DNA of 64,000 bases from contig CM075937.1 in NCBI GenBank assembly GCA_038030265.1, positions 16,616,001 through 16,680,000 on the forward strand, read 5' to 3'. The stretch is from Corythucha ciliata (taxonomy: Eukaryota > Arthropoda > Insecta > Hemiptera > Tingidae). The notes beneath the pieces are model-generated. The model ran no database searches, had not been told where the DNA came from, and was given only the letters and a program-made list of their open reading frames with translations. The translations under genes and the position numbers were made by a program. Shown piece by piece: positions 45,050 to 55,660 of this stretch (its first letter is position 1; every line of letters starts with the position of its first letter).

Positions 45050-45334
45050 CAGTGAACTAGCGTTTTTCCTCACTTCTTATTCGTGCTGATTAGCGTTTTA
45101 TCCCCATTATTACCGCGAGTTAGCGCTTTTTTTCAATTTTAGTCACGAATTATTTCTTAATTTTTGCTGCGAATTACCGCTTAAGTTCACAAGGTCTATG
45201 TTTTCGTTGAGTGGTGTCTATGCAACATATCAAAATGCTTCTTTTTTCAAGGGAATAACGCAAAAATGTATAGCTTATTAACGGGGTGGGAAGTTTCATT
45301 TCCGTTGTAGGCGGGTTAGAAGTTTTCTCTGTTT
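45050..45334 (+). repeat. Degenerate array, family F1
   Basis: Units such as GAACTAGCGTTTTTCCTC and GCGAGTTAGCGCTTTTTTTC, continuing into the direct repeat that starts at 45335. Confidence 0.55.
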
Positions 45335-45630
45335 TAGCCTATGATTTTAGCCATGAATTTTAGACGGAGTACTCTCAATTTCAGCTGAAAAATTAGCACT
45401 AATTCAGATTTTATTCATGTGAATTTGCGCTTTATCTCAATTTCAGTCCTGATGTTGCCTCGAGAAACTGGAAATGGGCACATCGTCAATAACAGTTGAC
45501 CCTGCTGAGTGATTGTTTGCAGCTTTCTCTCAATTCCATTGCTGCGAATTAGCTTTTTTTCCTAATTATGGCTGCAAATTAATGTTTTTCTCAATTGTTT
45601 GCTACGTACGAATTATTGATTTTTTTTTCT
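45335..45630 (+). repeat. Left 296-bp direct repeat flanking the retroelement mosaic (F1 array sequence)
   Basis: TAGCCTATGATTTTAGCC... to GATTTTTTTTTCT. Repeated with only a few mismatches at 47869-48163, offset about 2534 bases. The repeated sequence is itself F1 array material. Beyond the ends the two flanks differ. Confidence 0.9.
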
Positions 45631-45893
45631 GACTGGTAATCCAGAGGTTGCGGGTTCAAATCCCGCCGGGGAGCCATTTTTTCTCGAAACTCGAATCGTG
45701 TTGGGCTATGCCCTTCCATCGTCGTCCGGATAATATCAGTCTAATTAATTTATTAATTAAAATACCGGCGACAGATTTATTTATTACATCCATCTAACAA
45801 CATCTAGATAAGATAAAATTCGGCGTCGTTTACCGATCAGGAGAAGCGCCTAGAGTTTCGAGAAACAATGGACCTGGGTGGGTTCGGCTTAGC
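45631..45893 (+). mobile_element. SINE family B in tail-then-head order
   Basis: 45631-45750 is the tRNA 3' half and tail (GACTGGTAATCCAGAGG, B box GGTTCAAATCCC, then the TTCTCGAAACTCGAATC block and the TTAATTTATTAATTAA tail). After about 45 unrelated bases, 45795-45893 is the head of the same SINE (TAAGATAAAATTCGGCG ... TTCGGCTTAGCTTATCCC). A complete head-to-tail copy on the minus strand at 48745-49030 shows the normal order. The head here stops abruptly at the antisense copia sequence. Confidence 0.75.
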
Positions 45894-47030
45894 TTATCCC
45901 AGCTTCTCTGTACGGAACTCTTTCTTCGAGTGGCGGATCTTGGTCCTCCCGATAAATCATCTTCTCACAGGGCGTTGAAACTGAATTAGACTCTTCCATC
46001 CGAAATTTCGAAATAATATTCTTGGTGTATGACTCTTGACTCACGAAAATCGAACCATTCTTCAATTTTGAAATCTGCATGTCCAAAAAGGTGTCCAGAT
46101 TTCCCGTCGTGATCTTGAATTCTTCTTTCAATTTTTGTAACAAATCTTGAATTTCATTTTGATCCCCGACAATAATTCCATCGTCGACGTAAATTCCGAC
46201 CATAAGTTTTCGACCTTCTGTACAATACTTGATGAAAAGACATGGATCCGTCTGACTTGATGTAAAACCCAAAGACTCGATGAATCGGACGAAACGTTGG
46301 TTCCAGCATCTAGGAGACTGTTTCAGCCCGTAAAGACTACGATTTAGCCTGCAGACCCTGTCACTACCCTCATTGAAGCCCTCAGGCTGTTCCATATACA
46401 CTTCTTCTTTCAGCTCTCCGTAAAGAAAGGCTGTCTGAACATCGAATTGCCCAAGCTCGTACTTCTTGGCTGCTACCACGCTTGAAAGTGCCCTAACTGT
46501 GTCAAAACGGGCAACTGGACTGAAGGTTTGATCCAAGTCAACACCGTACTCCTGAGTGAATCCCTTGGCAACCAAGCGTGCCTTATAGCGTTCGATAGCA
46601 CCGCTGGGTTTCTTCTTGATTTTTAACACCCATTTATTAGGGATCACCTTCTTATCTTTTGGGCGGTCTACCAAAGTCCACGTATTATTTTCGGCTAAGG
46701 AGTTGAGTTCTTGTTGCATAGCTTCTTTCCAACGTTCCTTTTCATTTGATTTGTTGACTTGAGCAAAAGATAGATTTTCTGTGAGAAAAACGTAGTTATT
46801 AACCAAAAACGAGGGCATTCTGCTTTCACGCGTACTCCGACGAAGATTAAATTCTTGAGGCAGTTCTTCTATGTCATGGGATGCGTTTACATTTTCTGAC
46901 TCATCTTGAGTCCTTTCGATTGTTGCTAGTATCTCCCTTGTCACACCATTCTTCTCACAATCAACAGTTGAAATATTGAACTCAGCCGATGGCACCTCAT
47001 TTTTTTGACTCTTCCGTCCACTTTCGGGGG
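45889..47030 (-). CDS. Ty1/copia reverse transcriptase fragment, open reading frame
   Basis: An uninterrupted minus-strand frame of 386 codons; about the first 10 residues probably come from the neighbouring gypsy sequence. It carries the copia RT (RVT_2) signature: WKEAMQQELNSL, NNTWTLVDRP, NKWVLKIKKK, YKARLVAKGFTQ, FSPVAR, QFDVQTAFLYGEL, CRLNRSLYGLKQSPR and the active site YVDDGIIVGD at residues 287-290. It breaks off at VPYREA, exactly where copia Pol continues into RNase H, by joining SINE sequence. Gag, protease, integrase and RNase H are absent, so it is a fragment, but no stop or frameshift has accumulated, which suggests recent insertion. It may be the same family as the + strand fragment at 44206-45041. 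Confidence 0.88.
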
Positions 47031-47642
47031 CTAACGAAGACCTTAGCATTTATTTCGATTGAATCTGCCCCTACAGGAAAGTCACCTGCCGAACACTTCT
47101 TTGGTAGACAACTAAGGACGCGTCTTCATATACTACGCCCAGCGACAACAATTGAACAACCACCCAGCGGTCCACTGCCGTCCTCCCGAGTGTTTGCTCT
47201 TGGACAATGCGTCATGTCTCGAAATTTTTTGGGCTCCGACAAATGGCGTTTGGGCACCGTCATCGAAGTGCTTGGACGTTTAACCTACATGGTCCGCCTC
47301 GACAATAAATGTGTGGTCAAGCGTCACGCGAACCAGCTTCGCGCTACTGAATGCCTCCCCCCGGACGCGGTAGATCCAGAAACAAACGATGAAAGACCGG
47401 TACCCAAAAAGGCGGTCACTTTCACATTTCCACCACTCTGTCTGGAAAGAACCACTGATCAACGGAAGTCGCCGGAAAACGCCGAACAGCCGAGAAGTCC
47501 GAGAAGACAGTCCCAGGGAACCAGCCCTCACGCTGCTAACGGACAGACCCAGTCGCCGTCGACAGACGGATACGAGCACCAGTTGACCCCGGTACGCCGG
47601 TCGACAAGGGTACGTCGCCCGGTCGTACGACTCGATTTATAA
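47025..47642 (+). pseudogene. Ty3/gypsy integrase C-terminal fragment
   Basis: After the junction with antisense copia near 47010-47035, the frame shows TGKSPAEHFFGRQLRTRL, a VFALGQCVMSRN strand, DKWRLGTVIEVLG and VKRHANQLR, the C-terminal end of a gypsy-type integrase, then a Pro/Ser/Arg-rich tail ending VRRPVVRLDL and a stop at 47640-47642. The tail leads directly into a polypurine tract and LTR, as expected for the 3' end of such an element without an env gene. Everything upstream is missing. Confidence 0.82.
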
Positions 47643-47653
47643 GCAGGGGAGAC
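47641..47653 (+). other. Polypurine tract before the gypsy LTR
   Basis: AAGCAGGGGAGAC lies immediately before TGTGGTG. It overlaps the last base pair of the stop codon region, as in many gypsy elements. Confidence 0.6.
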
Positions 47654-47863
47654 TGTGGTGTACTGACTCCAGTGACGTCACGGCGTTCTTGAAGTTCCAA
47701 TTACGTATCGTTTTATCCTTTATCTTTTTATCTTACTCGTTCAGTTAACATTCATTGCTTTTGATTTTTTATGCTCTTGTATGATTTATGTTCACATTCA
47801 AAATATATACCGCTTACGCATTTTCTTTCGAACACCGACTTCTTTAATAAAAAAAGAAGAACA
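47654..47863 (+). mobile_element. 3' LTR of a gypsy-type element
   Basis: Starts TGTGGTGTAC and can end at ...GAAGAACA, giving TG...CA ends and about 210 bp. An AATAAA lies near 47846. No 5' LTR is in the window. The 3' end is uncertain by a few bases because the 296-bp direct repeat begins at 47869. Confidence 0.6.
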
Positions 47864-47868
47864 TTAAA

Positions 47869-48163
47869 TAGCCTATGATTTTAGCCATGAATTTTAGACG
47901 GGGTACTCTCAATTTCAGCTGAAAAATTAGCGCTAATTCAGATTTTATTCAAGTGAATTAGCGCTTTATCTCAATTTCAGTCCTGATGTTGCCTCGAGAA
48001 ACTGGAAATGGGCGCATCGTCAATAACAGTTGACCCTGCTGAGTGATTGTTTGCAGCTTTCTCTCAATTCCATAGCTGCGAATTAGATTTTTTTCCTAAT
48101 TATGGCTGCAAATTAATGTTTTTCTCAATTGTTTGCTACGTACGAATTATTGATTTTTTTTCT
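47869..48163 (+). repeat. Right direct repeat flanking the retroelement mosaic
   Basis: Near-identical to 45335-45630. After 48163 the sequence differs from that after the left copy. Confidence 0.9.
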
Positions 48164-48735
48164 CCAGTTTTTTTTTTTTATTGCTAAGAATCTGCGTTTT
48201 TTCACTATCGTAATCGAATGAAACTAAATAGGCAAACATATTTTGGCTAAACAGATTCTGTGACAAGATTGGATAACTTGGAGCTCTTGTTGAATGAGCT
48301 GTTTAACGGATCAATTAGAATGAATTATTCGATTTATTAACCACTGATGACGCTGATGCTGCTGGTGAGCTTTGCTCACAAAATAAGCAATTTCGTGGGT
48401 TTCACCATTTCAGACGCTAGGTCACTTGCGCAATATTCGCACCCTTACCAAGTTAACTTCAAATGACAGTCACGAAAGTTTAAGGAAGAGCCTCGACACA
48501 GGCGGACTTCGATTGCCTGCTCTGGGAACGAGAAAATTGACCACACTTTCTCGATAACGCAAGACGCTCATTTTCACCTCCACTATAAGGAACGCTGGCT
48601 GTGAGGTTTTTGGTAGGTTTTGTAGCTTCAAACCACCGCCATCTCTTTGACAGCAATCAAGAGTAGATGCTAAGCTCATAAAGTGCAGTAGAACAAATCT
48701 CGCTGTCATAACACATACTACGTGGGTTCAAGTCC
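48164..48735. other. Unannotated; a tRNA-like fragment at its end
   Basis: No gene. Near 48722-48740 the + strand has ACGTGGGTTCAAGTCCCGT, a B-box and T-arm-like piece, possibly the 3' part of another tRNA-derived SINE. Confidence 0.35.
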
Positions 48736-48744
48736 CGTCCATAA

Positions 48745-49030
48745 GAGCACATTTTTTAATTAATAAATTAATTAGACTGATATTATCCGGACGACGATGG
48801 AAGGGCATAGCCCAACACGATTCGAGTTTCGAGAAAAAATGGCTCCCCGGTGGGATTTGAACCCGCAACCTCTGGATTACCAGTCCAGCACGCTGTCATT
48901 TGCGCCACGGAGACGCCTATGGGAGTCGTACTCCGAGGGATAAGCTAAGCCGAACCCCACCCAGGTCCATTGTTTCTCGAAACTCTAGGCGTTTCTCCTG
49001 ATCGGTAAACCACGCCGAATTTTATCTTAT
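48745..49030 (-). mobile_element. SINE family B, full-length order, minus strand
   Basis: Read on the minus strand: head TAAGATAAAATTCGGCG, AGAGTTTCGAGAAACAATGG, then CTTAGCTTATCCC, a tRNA-Thr-like part, TTCTCGAAACTCGAATC, and an AT-rich tail TTAATTTATTAATTAA. The GAGTTTCGAGAA and TTCTCGAAACTC blocks are inverted to each other around the tRNA part. The partial, permuted copy at 45631-45893 is in the opposite orientation. Confidence 0.8.
48841..48912 (-). other. tRNA-Thr(GGT)-like promoter region of SINE B
   Basis: The minus strand has an A-box-like TGGCGCAAATG, anticodon arm CTGGA-CTGGTAA-TCCAG (anticodon GGT), and B box GGTTCAAATCC. The acceptor stem is poorly paired at the 5' side and the sequence is embedded in the SINE, so it is a SINE promoter and not a working tRNA gene. 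Confidence 0.7.
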
Positions 49031-49099
49031 ATTCAGTAGTAATTCAGTTTGTCCAAATTTGACGATGGTCGATTTTGTCAGTTTCGTGACAGAAATCAT

Positions 49100-49230
49100 C
49101 TGGGCGCCTGTTCTATAACTTTTAACTGTCACTATCACGTCCTCCCTATCAACATGTGATTCAATTCGTGGCGGAGGGGTGGAAAAGGATATTCCTAGGA
49201 ACACTGAAATCTTACAGAACAGGCTCCCTG
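49100..49230. mobile_element. MITE of the GGGGGCCTGTTCTGTAA family, inserted at an F2 array
   Basis: Left end CTGGGCGCCTGTTCTATAA; right end complement CAGGGAGCCTGTTCTGTAA. Length 131 bp. F2-like units lie on both sides. No target duplication longer than 2 bp was seen. Confidence 0.75.
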
Positions 49231-49239
49231 ATAAGGCCT

Positions 49240-49960
49240 TCTCAAAGCCCGAATCGTCAGTTTAACCATGTAGTTGGCGCATGTAGGGTCAGCTTCGCCG
49301 ATTTTAGGGCATGGATACTTGAATACCCAATTTGGCCATTTTCACTTCACGATGCACATACGGTCATTTCTAGGGCTGGAATGTTCACTTAAGTCAGTTT
49401 GATTAGATTTCAGGGCACGACTCGTCATTTTAGTCAGGTACAGACTATTAACTCAGTTCAGCCATTTTCAAGGTGTAAATCGACAGTTAAGCTATTTTTG
49501 GGGTCATTGTCCCACGCTGATGGGGTTTGTCATTTAATGTAGCCCGTGAATAGTACATCAAGTTGAATGCTTGAATATGCTCATTTTCAGGGCAAGAATC
49601 ACTTGTTTAAGGGATTTTCATGGTGCCATTTTAGGGCACATATAGGGTCAGTTTCGCCATATTTAGAGTGGGAATCTCCAGTTCACGTATTTTTAGCGTC
49701 ACATAGCTTACGTACATGGAATTAGCTTGGCCTTTGGCCATTTTCAAGGCGCGAGTATAGTCCGTTTTGCCATTTTGCGGAGGCGAATAGTCAGTACTTA
49801 TCCGTTTTTAGGAAGGCTAGTTTGTCAAGGTGAAGGCGCAAACAGCCAGTATTTGTTTATATGGTGCGCGAATGGTCGAGTCAACCTTTTCAGGGCGGGT
49901 ATCGTGGTCGTTTCAGGCATTTTCAGGGCGCATGAATCTCAAGCAACCATCTAATTCTAT
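49240..49960 (+). repeat. Degenerate array, family F2, plus orientation
   Basis: Units of about 33-38 bp with 'gggcacgaatcgtcagttt', 'ggccattttcagg' and 'agggtcagtttcgcc' motifs, like 20935-21640. Confidence 0.65.
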
Positions 49961-49964
49961 ATCA

Positions 49965-50065
49965 AGATGAAGAGCGTTTTTTGGATCAATATTTTGTGGT
50001 CCGAGGTTTTCGGGGTCAGGACTTTTTGTGGTTAGAGCATTTTGTCTCTCGATTTTTTCGTGGCG
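49965..50065 (+). repeat. Short array, family F5 (TTTTTGTGGTTAGAGC)
   Basis: Four to five diverged units of about 18-20 bp around TTTTTGTGGTTAGAGCATTT. The same unit is repeated at 54395-54560. Confidence 0.55.
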
Positions 50066-51280
50066 TGGAATTTCGTTATTCAAAGATAACTTTTACTATC
50101 GAGGCTAAGTTCCATGAAGGGGGAAAGGAAAAATGGCTAGAAGGGCTGATCACAAGAGGGCGAGGTCCACTTTCACATGACGAGCTATAAAATTCAGCCA
50201 CATTACATTATTCTGCTGCGGGTGCTGAAATTGAAAATTGGCAAGTGGAACTGGGGTCTTTATGACACAAAATCACCCTTGGTACTCAATCCAATGCGGT
50301 TCGAACAATAATTTTTACTAGCGCACGTAGAAGAGTTTTCGAAGTTCAACTCACTATGTAGTGAATGTGTGATGTTTAAAAAGTCCATCTGAGGCATCAT
50401 CTCTTTTTCCCCGTGCTTACAGGAGATATAACCAGAGGTCTTTACAATCGTACATACCTTCAATTAATCTTTTACGTCTCATCATCCATTGTGAAAGGGT
50501 GAGGTAGACCTCAGGATTTTCCAGATTTAACGCGACGAGCCTACCAAAAAAATGAATCGCCCGCTGGACAATAGAAAAGAGGAGATGTGCGTGTTACTTG
50601 GTTGTCCCATTACTCAAGAGCCGGCAAAAGAGGCGGTGAAAAATTGTGTCGTCCTGCTTTGTTTTCCACGTTTATTATACCGCCTCATCTCGAAGCGTGC
50701 TTTTCAGGTAGTTTTTGGGTCGTCGAGTGGTTGATTGTGAGAAGGAAGGGCGGCCAACAATTGTCTTTCACTCCCCCTTCTCTATCCCTTTCCATTTTCT
50801 CCCCCCGAAACCATTTGGGTCAAAATGTGGTATGCTTTCTACGGTCTTTCTCTGTATATAGAGAGGCGTGAGTTTCGGTCACGAGTGAGAGGGGGTGAAC
50901 GATTAAATTAGTGCTCCCGTTTTAGAAGTCTACAATTTTCGTTTCCTTTTAATTAGCTGTAAAACAAAGGAAGAGCCGTGAGTTAGTGCTCTCGCCCCTC
51001 TATATTTTAAAGATTATACCGTGAGGCAGTAAATTGATAGGGAGCTAGACTTGTGGATTAACTCTGAGAACGAAGATCAACAGCGTGTCTTAAAATTTAA
51101 CAGAGCTGATGTAGCACATTTTATTTCACATCTAAAATTTTAAAAATACTGTAGACTTACGATGCTCATGAATATACAGTTTAGACATATGCTTATTCCT
51201 ATAAGAGCTCATTTATTCTATTAGGCTTGAAAATGCGTCTTCTATCCACAGCATATACATAATAATTTCACAAGGGAGCC
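50066..51280. other. Unannotated sequence
   Basis: No exon, RNA gene or array recognised. Confidence 0.3.
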
Positions 51281-51482
51281 CTTAAGGGCAGTGGCGTACC
51301 CAGAAGGGGGTGATAGGTGGATCGCCCCCTCTGGGAGGCCGTTATTAGCCAAGTTCTTGCGAAATCTCAGCAATACGAAGGGCATTTATTACAACACCCG
51401 TCCCTCGCCGGTCCTTAGTCGGCTGCGGACTGCCGAAATCGCCTCCTCCGGAAGAATTTCTAGGTACGCCCCTGCTTAAGGG
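51281..51482. mobile_element. hAT-type MITE with 8-bp target-site duplication
   Basis: CTTAAGGG at 51281-51288 and 51475-51482 flank a 186-bp element (51289-51474) starting CAGTGGCGTACCCAG and ending CTAGGTACGCCCCTG. The ends are inverted with one mismatch in the first 12 bases. The CAG...CTG ends and 8-bp duplication are the standard hAT signature. It is non-coding. Confidence 0.88.
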
Positions 51483-53190
51483 TGGATCCGTCCATTCATG
51501 AACCTCCCCTTTCCACCTGGGAGAAAATTTGAGCCGAAGCCTAACCCTCACCGCTCGGCCATAACAACTACTATCCTCTAAAGCATGAAGTTCGGCCAAG
51601 CGTTTAATCTGCTTAGGCTTAAAAGGTTGTGTGAGGGTGGGGGTGAGAGGGTCTTTCTTCCTTGTTCAATTAATTTACTCACATCGCGCTATCCATTCCT
51701 AGAGAGGACCCCCATTTAGAAGTCGTGTACCTTCTCTTTCTGTTCTATTCAAAACTTGCAAAAGCCGAATGTGGTCTCTCTTGAGAGATAATTTCAACTC
51801 TCTTCCATCTCCGACAACCTTTTGTGTTTACCTTGTCATTCTTCCAGACATTTTCGAGAGCATTCATCAAATCTACCGACGCGTAATTTCCGCCGCCTCC
51901 CTCGTGCCATTCTATCCTTCTCGCCACCCCTTTTTACGTCCCTTTTCTTCAGGTATGTCCCAAGCTCTAGTTATGCTATCTAAACAGGGCTGATAGTCTT
52001 GTTATACTAACGAGCTTTTGGATAAGCCCCCCCCCACCACCACCACCTCCATCCACTTCACCTTCATGAAGCGTACTCCTTGTAACAACCCGACCGTCAT
52101 ATGTTCATCCAAGTATGCACACGAAGATTGAGAAGTTGAAGTGCGGGGATGGGTGGGAGGAAGGGTTTAGCTCAATTACTTTCGTAGACCTTCGTAAATT
52201 TATGCGAGAGGGATGCTAGAGAATCTGGCTCATCACTTTAGATAAAGTTCAAACTGATACTTGCCAGTCAAGATGTCACTTGTGAAGAAGAAGTTGCTAT
52301 ACCTAGTTGTTGGTTTTACATGCAAAAAAGCTGTTCCCTTTTCAGACAGCTACAAAATAAATTCAGAAAAAAGGTAACTATTTAATCTCGAATCATTCGC
52401 AATAATCGACGCGACGAAGAAAAACAATTGATGCCTTTGGTCTTTGGCTTAAAAACGTTACAAATGTGTACGAGGGTGTAACGTATTCTCTCCCGTCTCA
52501 TTCAATGTGCCCTCCCATCACTCACTGCACAACTATCAAGCCCCACGCGAATAAATTAACAAAAGTTTAGTTTTTGCATACAAAGAGAAGACCAAGGAGG
52601 GAAAATGCGCGAAAATCTGGGGGAAAAAAACTAATTGGGCTGACAGGCGGGAAAAGGCTTTTCACTTTCCTTCCTTTCACTTATTCTGAAATATCCCTCG
52701 TCCCACTTTTCTCTTCCTTTTTTCAGATATTCTATCACGGGGAAAATCCTCGGAGCAGAATAGCCTTCACCGTCGTTCAACCAACACTCATCCTACACCT
52801 TCGAAAAGAGGCCTTTGCTCTTTTCAACGCAGACCGTATGATTTAATGGAGTCAAAGTGCGAAAAAAAAAAAAAGTTTTTCCTGAGTAAGAAAGGTGGTG
52901 GGGTGAATGGAATAAGGAAACGTGGAATTCCGCGAGCCTATTTCACCTCGTGAAAACTTGATGACTGAAAACGAAGAATGAAGGATTTAGAGTTTTATTG
53001 GGTAATGGTGAATACGTGGGTGGGCTAGAGAAAGGAAAATTTACTTTTTATCCTACACGATATGGTAAAGCTTGACTTTGAAGCCGGAAAACAATCGACA
53101 AAGTACGTCATTGTCTGACCGTAGCAGAATTTCATTGTTGGACAGTTTAGCGGAGGTAAAATTTCTTTGTCGGACAGTTCACAGTTTCCG
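51483..53190. other. Unannotated sequence
   Basis: No gene found. A pyrimidine tract with CAG near 52726 is followed by an open frame, but it has no recognisable domain and runs into a poly-A stretch. Confidence 0.3.
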
Positions 53191-53194
53191 AATT

Positions 53195-53370
53195 GACCGA
53201 TTCACGATATAGCGCTTTTATCCGCAAATTAAATTGGCACTTTTTCTCGATTAGTGAGAAATATTTTTTCCCAATTTTATCCTAAAACTAACGTTTATTT
53301 AAATTTTAGACTCTAATTCGTGTTTTCCACAATTTTAGCTCCAAATCAGCGATTTTTAAATTATTATTCC
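53195..53370 (+). repeat. Short F1 array
   Basis: A few units such as CGATATAGCGCTTTTATCC and ATTTTAGCTCCAAATCAGCG. Confidence 0.4.
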
Positions 53371-54394
53371 TGTAGGAGGGACGAATTTTGATAATATCAA
53401 CAAAACAGTGTTGAATTGACATTAAATTCGTGTTCTAGTCAATGAAAGGCCTCAAAATTGATTGTAAGCATTGGCGTCCGTCGTCCGCCCTTCGTCATCC
53501 TTCTGCCGGTTAATTTATTTACATAGATTTGGACGTGTGGCGACTCATAAGTTGTGTCATGATGACTGGTTGTACACGACAGATTTGAAAACGATTGTTC
53601 GAGCAATATGGAAAATACGGTACAACAATTAATGTGTGCCGCAAGTCAAAAACGGAATGAATAAAAAAAACACAAAAAGAACCGTGAAGTCCGAAAATTG
53701 AAGCAGGGGGCCTGTTCTGTAAAGTTAACAACAGCTGAAAACAACACTTTGATAGCAACATTCAATAGTGATGACGTCACCTTGAGATGTTCTGTAAGAA
53801 AACAACACTACTTGAAATGTCGTTATACGTCAAGAATTAATATTTGGTGTTGGTATCAAAACAGCACCTCGGGGGTGTTGTTAACGACACCGGCAGTTGA
53901 TAAGAAGGAAGGATTATTCAATCTGTGTACTTTTTTGAGTTTATTTCTTGAATTAAGTGTTGAATTTGTTTTCCATCATTGTCATTTGATGCCGCTAGCT
54001 GTAATAGAGGGTACCATTGTGTTTTGTCGAGGGTGGACGTGGAAAAGTGCCCCTAAACTCAGACGTTACCACCTCCCACAACTTTTTCGTAACCGCTGTG
54101 GATTGAGTGCCGATAGTGACACATTCGCGTATTTTCGTGGTGTTATTGGAATATTCTCGTTCTGTGACAAACAAGAGACGTAAATGGCTGATGGCAAGGG
54201 AAACTCGTGATCTAGGCGCCCGTCCCAATGAACAAGGACCTCGGGGATACGATCAACAAAACTAAAGGGCCTAGCCTCCTCGTAGGGCGACATTTTAATC
54301 TTAAGAAATTTTACGCTCAAATTCAGAACAGGAATTTCATTTTCAGCCACGAAGTCGACTTGAGGACATTTGACTTGAGTGACATTATTTTGAT

Positions 54395-54560
54395 CTTTTT
54401 GTGGATAGAAGACTTTGTGGTCAGAGCTTTTGTGGTTAGAGCATTTTGTGGTTTGATCTTTTTAGTGTTACAGCTTTTTGGTTCGAGCTTTTAGGGATTC
54501 AAGGTTTTTTGTGCTTCAATCAATTTATTTGTGGTTAGAGTTTCTTGTGGTTAGATTTGT
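54395..54560 (+). repeat. F5 array (TTTTGTGGTTAGAGC)
   Basis: About eight units of 17-20 bp: GACTTTGTGGTCAGAGC, TTTTGTGGTTAGAGCATTTT, TTTGTGGTTAGAGTTTCTTG and similar. Confidence 0.7.
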
Positions 54561-55299
54561 TGGAACTCAAGCACGTCCTTCGCAACCCCCCTGGCCTGTA
54601 GACGACACCTCAAGTTTTGATGGCTGAAATTTAAATTAAGTTAGTGTGGAGGACCCCACGATACTTCCATGTTCCCGTCGTTCGCTTACAACATGCCTTT
54701 CTTATTAAACAATTCCGACACGAGTGATTAATCATTAAAAATAAATGATTTTGCCCTAGCCTGTCCTGAAGTTCTGTTCTCATAAAAATGCCAAAGTTCT
54801 ATAATTTGCTGGAAAGAGCTCTACGTCTCTCAATATTTATCCCATGTCAACGATTGATGCAATAATAACACACAAAAAAATATGAACACACAAATTTTAA
54901 CGACGTGACGAATAATGAATTTTATAACCTAATATAGTTCTCTTTAACGGTAACTATCAAATCGAAATATTCAACACGATCAATGAATGAAATAATGGAC
55001 ACAATTTGATCAGTGAGACACTCGCTAAAACTCAAAATAATCGAAGAGAAACGAATCTTCGAATTCATCCTCGTCAAACTGTTTGAAAACATAATTTAAA
55101 AATAACCAAATTGAATTTCGAAAAAATGGGCAGTTCATCGATGGGGAATTTTGTTGTGGTCATTTTAAGCCATCATGAGAGGAAATCGGACTAAAATTCT
55201 GATAGGAGATAGGTTTGGGGCAAAAAAAGAGCTGAAACGCATTCCAAATCTTAGCAACTGTACCGCTCGAAAAATATTATTCAAATTTTAGCAGCGTCT

Positions 55300-55660
55300 T
55301 CTAGGAACCTAGATGACGATTTTGAGCAATCGATCATCAAATTTTATAATATTCTCTTGGAATTATAAGGGTCCAACCGTTTTTACTTCGAACACATTTG
55401 TTATAATATCTTTCAAATCGCTTAACCGTTTTCAAATTTTACGGTGTACATCTAGAGATGAAGACACAACTTTTGAGCCATTACTCGTCCTGATCTGTCG
55501 AGAGAAAAGTGGACGACGGACGGACGACAGACGCCATACTGAAAATCGAGATTTAGGCCTTTTCGGGATCCAGGAACACGAATCTGGTTTCAGCTATTTT
55601 TTTTTTTTTTTTGCCATTACCAAACTTCCTTCCCTACGAGAACATGGAAGTAAAAAGGAA
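55300..55660 (-). repeat. Dispersed repeat piece with an inverted R1 end
   Basis: The + strand ends in GAACATGGAAGTAAAAAGG, the reverse complement of the R1 start at 30842. A poly-T tract lies at about 55598-55612, and a GGACGACGGACGGACGAC stretch at about 55510. Weakly delimited. Confidence 0.35.

Noticed and set aside
48841..48912. Functional tRNA-Thr(GGT) gene on the minus strand
   Set aside because: The A and B boxes and the anticodon arm are good, but the 5' acceptor strand does not pair well and the sequence is embedded in SINE B, whose tail and head continue on either side.
54066..54350. Overlapping frames on both strands at 53.7-54.5 kb as a transposase of the 2.3-kb element
   Set aside because: Neither strand shows DDE, RNase H-like or zinc-finger motifs, and the frames overlap each other.
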